Source: JBCDCE01 sp039182515
GTDB taxonomy: Bacteria; Pseudomonadota; Alphaproteobacteria; Rhodobacterales; Rhodobacteraceae
Assembly (NCBI GenBank): GCA_039182515.1
Contig: JBCDCE010000040.1
Coordinates: 1-36,309, forward strand
DNA: 36,309 nt
Direction of reading: 5' to 3'
Below, piece after piece: positions 31,701 to 36,309 of this stretch (the stretch's first letter is position 1; the number at the start of each line of letters is the position of its first letter). The translations under genes and the position numbers were made by a program. Below the pieces are notes generated by a model. That model was given only the letters and a program-made list of their open reading frames with translations. It was not told the origin of the DNA and did not search any database.

Positions 31701-34700
31701 TTCTATCGGGTCTGACGTTGTGTTGGATGTTACAGCCAATGATACCGACAGTGACGGCACGGTTGATGCGACAACCGTGAGCTTGGTTTTGCCAACAGGG
31801 GCGACAGATGTTGTGACCGACTTAAGTGGCGATGTGATTGGCTTCACGGTTCCGGGCGAGGGCGTATGGTCCGTAGATGAAACCACTGGCCAAGTAACCT
31901 TTTCTCCTGAGCCAGGATTTGTGGCTGATCCAACGGACGTTGGCTACACGGTGCGTGACAATGAAAATATGACGTCCGCCGCGGGCGTGATCAGCGTAGA
32001 TTACAATGATCCTCCCGGGCTTGCGCGCACGCTGACCTGTTTTGGAGGAGCGTCAACAGCTGTCTGGCCTGACATTTTGGCGCTCAACACAGGCGTTTCC
32101 CCACAAAACGCAACCGGGATCATGCAAACCAATACAGATGGGTCGACCATTTCTGTTGGGATCACAACCGACAACGACACCTATCTGACTGCGCAATCGG
32201 ACATCAACGGTGGCTTTAACTGGTACCGCTTCGGCGGCTCGGCCGCCAATCACTCTCCTGAGCCACACGACGGCACCTATCGGGCAGATGCGATCGCAAA
32301 CCGAAATGATGGAGTCTACACGTTCACTTACTCGGCTCCGATCATTAATCCGGGTATTTCCGTGTTTAGTGGCGGTAGCAGTAGCATAGCTGTGAATTGG
32401 GTTTTCACGGATGAGAACGGTGCGGCGATCAACTCGAAAATCGTGCCCGGTTCTCGTGGAATGACCCAGGTGTCATCGAATGAGATTTCCATGAACGAAG
32501 GGCATGGCTCAGTCCAGCTTGAAGGCACGTTCAGCCAAATCAATGTGACGGCCAGCGGGCCAGAATTCTGGGCTGCCATGTCACCATTTGTGAGTTGCCT
32601 GCAAGATTTCTCCGATGCACCTCTCACTGGCACCAACTATGGGTTTGCGTCCCACATAAATACTCCAACTCTAACCCTTGGGCCGAGCGCAACCCCTGAG
32701 TTTGAGGATTTTGATAGTGCGGCCGCCGACGGTGACGTCGATAATGGCATCACCCTACCTTCGGAAATCGAAGTGCTGGGCGGGTATACACTCCCCGCGT
32801 CCGATATTTCCGCAGTGGGTGATGGTACACTCCATGCTTGGATCGACTTTGATGGGAATGGTACCTTTGACGCGGATGAATACGCGTCGATTGGTGTAAC
32901 GAGCGGAACGGCGGACGGGGCGCTCAGCTGGTCTGAACCAACTGACTCTGTCATCGGTGCAACGACCTTTGCGCGTTTTAGACTGACCAGTGACGCGTCG
33001 GTCACGGCGGCGACGCCAAGTTCTGCGGCAAACGACGGTGAAGTTGAGGATTATCAGGTTTTCATCGCTGGGACGCCTGAGTTGTCAGTTATTAAGTCGA
33101 TCTCATCGGTGACGGATTCGAACGGGAATGGGTTGGTTGGTGATTATGGCGATACTGTTACGTATCGTTTTGATGTGACGAACACCGGCAACACGTCGCT
33201 TGCGGATGTGTCTATTACGGATTCCAAGCTTGGTCTGACGAATGCGCTTGTGACGCCGGACGATCTTGGCCCTGGTCAAGTTGGGTCTTTGACGGGCCAG
33301 ACTTACACGATTTCTGATGTTGATGCGGACGCTGGTTTTACGAGCAATACGGCGACGGGCAGCGGGACGCCTGTTGCGACGCTTGCGAATGGGAATGCGG
33401 ATCCGAGCACGCCTGTTTTGGACAGCACGGGCACGGCTTTGCCGGCTGCGAGCGATACGTCTGATACGGGTACGGAGCCGGATCTTGATGGGTCCAATAA
33501 CCCGGTCGATGTGACGAACCCTGAGACGACGGATACGAACGGGACTGCGGGCGATGATGATGCTGAGCCGACGGTTCTGACCATTCCGCGCTTCCCTGCG
33601 CCTGTGTCTCCGACGGCTGTGGCGGCGCCTGCGCATTGTGTTGCGCCGACGAATTGGAACGAGGTGATTTTTGCGGCTGGCGGTGCGGGCGTTGCGGGGG
33701 ACGCGACGGTTGCGACCACTGGGTTTACGACGATTCCGTTCCCTGCGTCGCAAGTGGATGCCTCGAACCGATATGCTGGATCCCAGTTCACAACCCAGGC
33801 GTCGATTTTGAACAACGTGCCGTTCTTTGTGAACCGGCCTCCGCTTGATACGGGTCCGACATCACCTCCGGGTCACACACCGATGTTGGACACGTTTACG
33901 CAAAGCTTTGGTGGGGCGGAGAATGTCTATGAAGTGCGCCATCACTGGCAGAGCCTGGATCAGATTGGTTGGGGGTTTGACCCGGCTTTGAACCCTGGCG
34001 TTGGCTGGGAGTATCTGAGCGGCACGGATGATGTGGGCAATGCGCGCACCTCCGCAAACCCTTTGTTGGTGGATGCTTTGGACATCGACCAAGATGGTCA
34101 AGGACAGGTCTCTGCGAACGATACTGACGGGCGTTTGTCTGCGGACTTCACGATCCGATTCTACTCTACGAACGGTCAACCGATCTCTCAGATTGTCTGG
34201 ACGATTGAAGAAGATCGTGCGTCGGACGGGGCTCCGGAAGGCTGGGGTTTTGCGATGGAGCTTTGTTCTGTTCCACCGAGCATTGCGATTGAGAAATCTG
34301 TTGCGGGCTATGCGGATACGAACGCGAACGGGTTCATGGATGCGGGCGATACGCTGAGCTATTCGTTCCGAGTTGAGAACACGAGTGTTGTTCCTCTGAC
34401 GGATGTTGTTGTGACGGATGCCTTGCCTGGGATTGTTGTCTCTGGCGGACCTTTGGCGAGCTTGGCGCCTGGGGCGGAGGACACATCGACCTTTACGGCG
34501 AGCTATGTGTTGCAGGCGGCAGATATTGCGGCGGGCGGTGTTGAAAACACGGCTGTTGCGGGTGGTACGGTTTTGGACAGCACTGGCAATCCCATTGCCA
34601 ATCCGAACGATCCTGGCAATCCGTCGACGGTCACGGGCGCGTCTGATGCGGGCACGGATCCTGATGGCAACAGCTTGGCGGATCCGTCTGTTGTTGAGAC

Positions 34701-36309
34701 GGCTGATCTGAGTGGGTCAGTGGATGGGGATCCTTTGAACGATCCGACCGTGTTCCAGATTGAGCCTTCTCCTGGGATTGAGGTGATCAAGAACCTGGCG
34801 TCGATTGTTGATAATGGCGACGGTGTCTTGGGTGTTGGCGATGTGGTCAATTACAGCTTTGCGGTGACGAACACGGGCAACGTTGATCTTGGCGATGTGA
34901 CGGTGACGGATCCGACGGCTTCTGTGTCTGGTGGCCCGATTACGCTTGGGATTGGGGTGACGGATACGACGAGCTTTACGGCGCAACTGACGCTGGATGC
35001 GACGCATGTTGCGGCGGGCGGTGTTGAGAACACGGCCTCTGTTGGCGGAACGGCTTTGGATGCCTCTGGCGATCCGATCATTGATCCTCTGACGGCTCAG
35101 CCTGTTGGTGTGAGTGACGACAGTGACAGCGGCACAGAGCAGCTTTTGGACAGCTCGGGCAACCCTGTTGCGCAGAGCAACCCTGAAACCGTGGATGGGC
35201 CTAATCTTGCGGGGACGACGGATGGCGACCCGACGAACGACCCGACGGTCTTGTTCATTCCTGCCCCGAGCCTGACGGTTGTAAAATCCGTGGCGACTGT
35301 TTTGGACGACAATATTGCGGGCGGTGATGGTCTGTTTGGCGGAGACGGTGACACGATCAACTACACCTTCACGGTGACCAATACGGGCAATGTGGATTTG
35401 GCGGGCATTACGCTGAGCGATGGATTGCCGGGGATTGTTGTCTCGGGGGGTCCGATTGATCTGGATGTGGGTGTTGGCGACAGCTTGAGCTTTACGGCCA
35501 CCTATACGGTGCAGCCTTCAGATACGGCGCGGGGCTATATTGAGAACTCTGCGACAGCGACGGGCAATGCGGTCGATAGTGCTGATAATCCGATTTACGG
35601 GCCGACGGGCACGCCTCTGACAGCCTCTGCGACCTCTGATGCGGGGACGGATCCGGATACGGATCCTGTGTTGGATCCTTTGAATACGGAAACGCCAGAT
35701 GGCACGGGCACCACGGATAGCAATCCGGGCAATGACCCGACGGTGACGTCTGTGCCGGGCAATCCAACGCCGCGCTTGAGCGTGATCAAGTCTGTGGCCT
35801 CTGTGGCGGATACCTCTGGCGACGGTGTGATTGGTGCGGGCGATACGCTGACCTTCTCCTTTGCGGTGACCAATACGGGCAACGTGGATTTGGCGGATGT
35901 GACGATCACGGACGGCAATGCTGTGATGTCGGGTGGTCCCATCAGCTTGGCGATTGGCGCGACGGATACGAGCACCTTTACGGCGACTCATGTGATCACG
36001 GCCGCGGAAGCGGCTTCGGGCTCTGTTGAGAACTCGGCGCAAGGCACGGGCGGGGCTGTGAACTCTGTGGGCGATCCGCTTTTGGATCCGGACACGGGGT
36101 TGCAGCGTATGGCGAGCGATACGTCGGATGCGGGCACGGATCCGGATATTGGTCCAAGCGGTGTGCCAACGGCCTATACCGATCCCTTGGGCAATGAGAC
36201 GCCAGATGGGTCTGGGAATACGGATGCAGATCCGACGAATGACCCAACGGTGTTCAATTTGCCGATGCCGGGCATGCAGGTGATCAAATCTGTCGCTTCG
36301 GTGGATGAC
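28708..36309 (+). CDS. Giant secreted adhesin-like protein with CshA, GEVED and DUF11 repeats, 3' end outside the window
   Basis: One frame stays open for 2534 codons to the window edge; I read every codon and found no stop. A signal peptide (basic start, hydrophobic 15-30, likely cleavage after AFA at 31) sends it out of the cytoplasm. Modules in order: a beta-type domain (about 32-243); a DUF11/DUF7507-like domain (about 245-390); CshA-type fibril repeat 1 (392-497); beta domain (504-690); CshA repeat 2 (692-814); beta domain (820-984); CshA repeat 3 (985-1105); beta domain (1111-1297); GEVED domain (about 1300-1453, ending NDGEVEDYQV); DUF11 repeat 1 (1459-1629); a fifth beta domain (1644-1853); then DUF11 repeats 2 to 5 and the start of a sixth. 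Such proteins are cell-surface adhesins or fibrils. A secretion or anchoring signal would lie beyond the window. The four-gene glycan block is more than 13 kb away, so no link is claimed. Confidence 0.88.
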   Translation, partial: MPNSMERKFGSLIKQSLACATLVLAPVQAFAQAACSVGDMVEFASVYYEDFGTGARTDDPNVLNHQYRASGIIPDGWYAVDTSAGTGAGFSNTAGNVDADGNTSGRYLFLNMLGAGIPGGWTGEFYRQDNVSLLPPGLPSGATLGGFRFSNEMVGTCGGCRDIPNFTLIIEDNNDGSQLASITSTSAGILNDDVWRQVTLDVIPAPATATAANLVLFNSQPDGSGGNDVGVDNIDFRPLVCYAPVLDLDKTFEVITNNTGDPDKAEAGDIIRYTYTISNNGSATGYNVSLSEVGFTGTGTAPAPTVFSGAADLDGGDGTATDVAVGAQLVYRADYIITQADIDAGGVVENGASISYEDLVDSSFSTDFDDDPVASGNQPNIALIPVIANDDTSSGNTAGASMSQNIASNDGADSVASTVNLVPPAGATSILTDADGDVIGFTVPGEGTWSYADGSGQLTFSPVTGFNSAPTPVNYTIDGTNGLASNEATVSFGVNVQPVHTFACGPGTTRVDWPGSTISSAATTLASNLDTAGGDIVQFSLQNYDNSSSTAATLETSTGTVRFVDRSPFAGHSVRVATNREQVLRFGYDGSNTSGDGQEVSAFDALDQVTYTANSASPVTWSVIGSSNADYVISGNSITIVGSSGSVPTDTQPFSGYTIETTGDVTSVDVAHAHNEGTLGGINSMRFAMCSEPNDPPVAVDNTETGNTLGSPASVSITANDTDSDGTIDPTTVNLTTPTGATNVVTDADGDVVGFDVPGQGTWAYDDTTGELVFTAVSGFNGDPTPISYTVDDNDGTPSNEATVTVGFTPNTPPVTTGSCDRFTADLSNFPTTAFSSATAEIAPGLTMTVASSNIPLRYNTGNDWLEIAPGGSSSLTSTITYTFSRNVSAVQIDTSDYDVQSVGGTLNEWLSNISVPPSGTTGDLAIITTSRVEPQVPNSLGGVFWDGMTSTNSISFQHNRSSSGLGVRFTGIGVNIEGGAAACPMPPVAVADSSTGNSIGSDVVLDVTANDTDSDGTVDATTVSLVLPTGATDVVTDLSGDVIGFTVPGEGVWSVDETTGQVTFSPEPGFVADPTDVGYTVRDNENMTSAAGVISVDYNDPPGLARTLTCFGGASTAVWPDILALNTGVSPQNATGIMQTNTDGSTISVGITTDNDTYLTAQSDINGGFNWYRFGGSAANHSPEPHDGTYRADAIANRNDGVYTFTYSAPIINPGISVFSGGSSSIAVNWVFTDENGAAINSKIVPGSRGMTQVSSNEISMNEGHGSVQLEGTFSQINVTASGPEFWAAMSPFVSCLQDFSDAPLTGTNYGFASHINTPTLTLGPSATPEFEDFDSAAADGDVDNGITLPSEIEVLGGYTLPASDISAVGDGTLHAWIDFDGNGTFDADEYASIGVTSGTADGALSWSEPTDSVIGATTFARFRLTSDASVTAATPSSAANDGEVEDYQVFIAGTPELSVIKSISSVTDSNGNGLVGDYGDTVTYRFDVTNTGNTSLADVSITDSKLGLTNALVTPDDLGPGQVGSLTGQTYTISDVDADAGFTSNTATGSGTPVATLANGNADPSTPVLDSTGTALPAASDTSDTGTEPDLDGSNNPVDVTNPETTDTNGTAGDDDAEPTVLTIPRFPAPVSPTAVAAPAHCVAPTNWNEVIFAAGGAGVAGDATVATTGFTTIPFPASQVDASNRYAGSQFTTQASILNNVPFFVNRPPLDTGPTSPPGHTPMLDTFTQSFGGAENVYEVRHHWQSLDQIGWGFDPALNPGVGWEYLSGTDDVGNARTSANPLLVDALDIDQDGQGQVSANDTDGRLSADFTIRFYSTNGQPISQIVWTIEEDRASDGAPEGWGFAMELCSVPPSIAIEKSVAGYADTNANGFMDAGDTLSYSFRVENTSVVPLTDVVVTDALPGIVVSGGPLASLAPGAEDTSTFTASYVLQAADIAAGGVENTAVAGGTVLDSTGNPIANPNDPGNPSTVTGASDAGTDPDGNSLADPSVVETADLSGSVDGDPLNDPTVFQIEPSPGIEVIKNLASIVDNGDGVLGVGDVVNYSFAVTNTGNVDLGDVTVTDPTASVSGGPITLGIGVTDTTSFTAQLTLDATHVAAGGVENTASVGGTALDASGDPIIDPLTAQPVGVSDDSDSGTEQLLDSSGNPVAQSNPETVDGPNLAGTTDGDPTNDPTVLFIPAPSLTVVKSVATVLDDNIAGGDGLFGGDGDTINYTFTVTNTGNVDLAGITLSDGLPGIVVSGGPIDLDVGVGDSLSFTATYTVQPSDTARGYIENSATATGNAVDSADNPIYGPTGTPLTASATSDAGTDPDTDPVLDPLNTETPDGTGTTDSNPGNDPTVTSVPGNPTPRLSVIKSVASVADTSGDGVIGAGDTLTFSFAVTNTGNVDLADVTITDGNAVMSGGPISLAIGATDTSTFTATHVITAAEAASGSVENSAQGTGGAVNSVGDPLLDPDTGLQRMASDTSDAGTDPDIGPSGVPTAYTDPLGNETPDGSGNTDADPTNDPTVFNLPMPGMQVIKSVASVDD
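29881..30198 (+). repeat. CshA-type fibril repeat 1
   Basis: Encodes the pattern TVNLVPPAGAT, TDADGDVIGFTVPGEGTW, then GQLTFSPVTGFN, typical of CshA-type repeats in surface fibrils. The same core recurs twice downstream. Confidence 0.8.
30781..31150 (+). repeat. CshA-type fibril repeat 2
   Basis: Encodes TVNLTTPTGATNVVTDADGD, VPGQGTWAYDDTTGELVFT and GFNGDPTPISYTVDDNDG, with an acidic NDTDSDGTIDPTT linker of calcium-binding appearance at its start. Confidence 0.82.
31660..32023 (+). repeat. CshA-type fibril repeat 3
   Basis: Encodes NDTDSDGTVDATTVSLVLPT, GDVIGFTVPGEGVWSVDE and TGQVTFSPEPGFVADPTDVG; the closest relatives are the two upstream copies. Confidence 0.82.
32600..33066 (+). other. 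GEVED domain within the giant protein
   Basis: The encoded stretch opens with DFSDAPLTGTNYGFASH, continues with an acidic AWIDFDGNGTFDADEY loop and closes with NDGEVEDYQV, the motif that names the GEVED domain of bacterial surface proteins. The GEVED naming is from memory; the motif itself is plain in the sequence. Confidence 0.85.
33082..36309 (+). repeat. Tandem DUF11-type repeat array, period about 495-500 bp
   Basis: The unit begins with a V-I-K-S-type motif, continues through GDGVxGxGDTxxYxFxVTNTGN and ends in an acidic SDAGTDPD...DPTV tail. Unit starts (first V or I) are at 33088, 34288, 34786, 35278, 35782 and 36283. The last four spacings are 498, 492, 504 and 501 bp. The first interval is longer (1200 bp) because a cysteine-bracketed domain is inserted at 33637-34266. 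The sixth unit runs off the window. Confidence 0.9.

Noticed and set aside
33103..33753. Long Arg-rich minus-strand frame (216 codons) opposite the DUF11 array
   Set aside because: It is an antisense shadow: the GCG/ACG/GAT-rich codons of the plus-strand repeat leave few stops on the other strand. The low-complexity Arg/Ile-rich product has no start context.
33082..36309. Possible CRISPR or satellite array because of regular spacing
   Set aside because: The period is about 500 bp, the whole unit is in frame and encodes a known type of protein repeat; there are no short direct repeats with unique spacers.
28708..36309. Frameshift or split surface-protein genes
   Set aside because: Reading every codon in this frame showed no stop and continuous domain structure from the signal peptide to the window edge.

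Overview
The window reads as a piece of an alphaproteobacterial chromosome from the order Rhodobacterales (Roseobacter-type marine bacterium). The evidence is a DUF1523 gene, a two-domain aldehyde dehydrogenase of the ALDH16 type, a DddQ-type DMSP-lyase-like cupin, dispersed GAGTATTT...GCCAAGAAAAA intergenic motifs, and tightly packed operons with ATGA start/stop overlaps. I see no tRNA, rRNA, CRISPR array, IS element or prophage. This taxonomic call is inference from family content; no search was run.

Layout. (1) 1-3947, plus strand: a five-gene run of poorly characterised genes (AAA ATPase cut by the window edge, a small three-helix membrane protein, a 444-residue unknown, a two-helix membrane protein, a DUF1523 protein). 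(2) 3985-8266, minus strand: an AraC-type regulator, deoxyribose-phosphate aldolase (deoC) and ALDH16, with rpe (8416-9105) divergent from the regulator. (3) 9074-15582: a glycosyltransferase block of three overlapping minus-strand genes, divergent from a DXD glycosyltransferase and an alpha/beta-hydrolase-like gene. (4) 15566-27973: a large divergent catabolic cluster. The minus arm is RpiR-type regulator, Rieske oxygenase, GFA-type zinc protein, Asp/Glu-racemase/arylmalonate-decarboxylase-like protein, sulfotransferase-like protein, aldehyde dehydrogenase and carboxymuconolactone-decarboxylase-like protein. The plus arm is a dimethylglycine/sarcosine-dehydrogenase-like flavoprotein, an MDR oxidoreductase, a DddQ-type cupin and two mandelate racemase/muconate lactonizing enzymes. 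(5) 27974-28707: an AT-rich non-coding leader. (6) 28708 to the window end: one uninterrupted frame of at least 2534 codons encoding a secreted multidomain adhesin-like protein.

How the genes may work together. Region 4 looks like a pathway for a small methylated onium or betaine-type osmolyte. A Rieske N-demethylase and a folate-type methyl-group dehydrogenase would remove methyl groups, an aldehyde dehydrogenase and the GFA protein would handle aldehyde products, and two enolase-superfamily enzymes would epimerise or dehydrate the backbone. The DddQ-type cupin keeps all the metal and catalytic residues known from DMSP lyase. An imperfect palindrome of two inverted 13-mers sits in the 70-bp divergent gap and the start of the regulator gene, and is a candidate RpiR operator. 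In region 2, deoC and ald16 are three bases apart, so acetaldehyde from the aldolase is a natural candidate substrate for ALDH16.

The giant protein of region 6 has a signal peptide, five beta-type modules each bracketed by a cysteine pair, three CshA-type fibril repeats, a GEVED domain and a C-terminal array of about 165-residue DUF11-type repeats. The array shows sharply different codon use from the N-terminal half.
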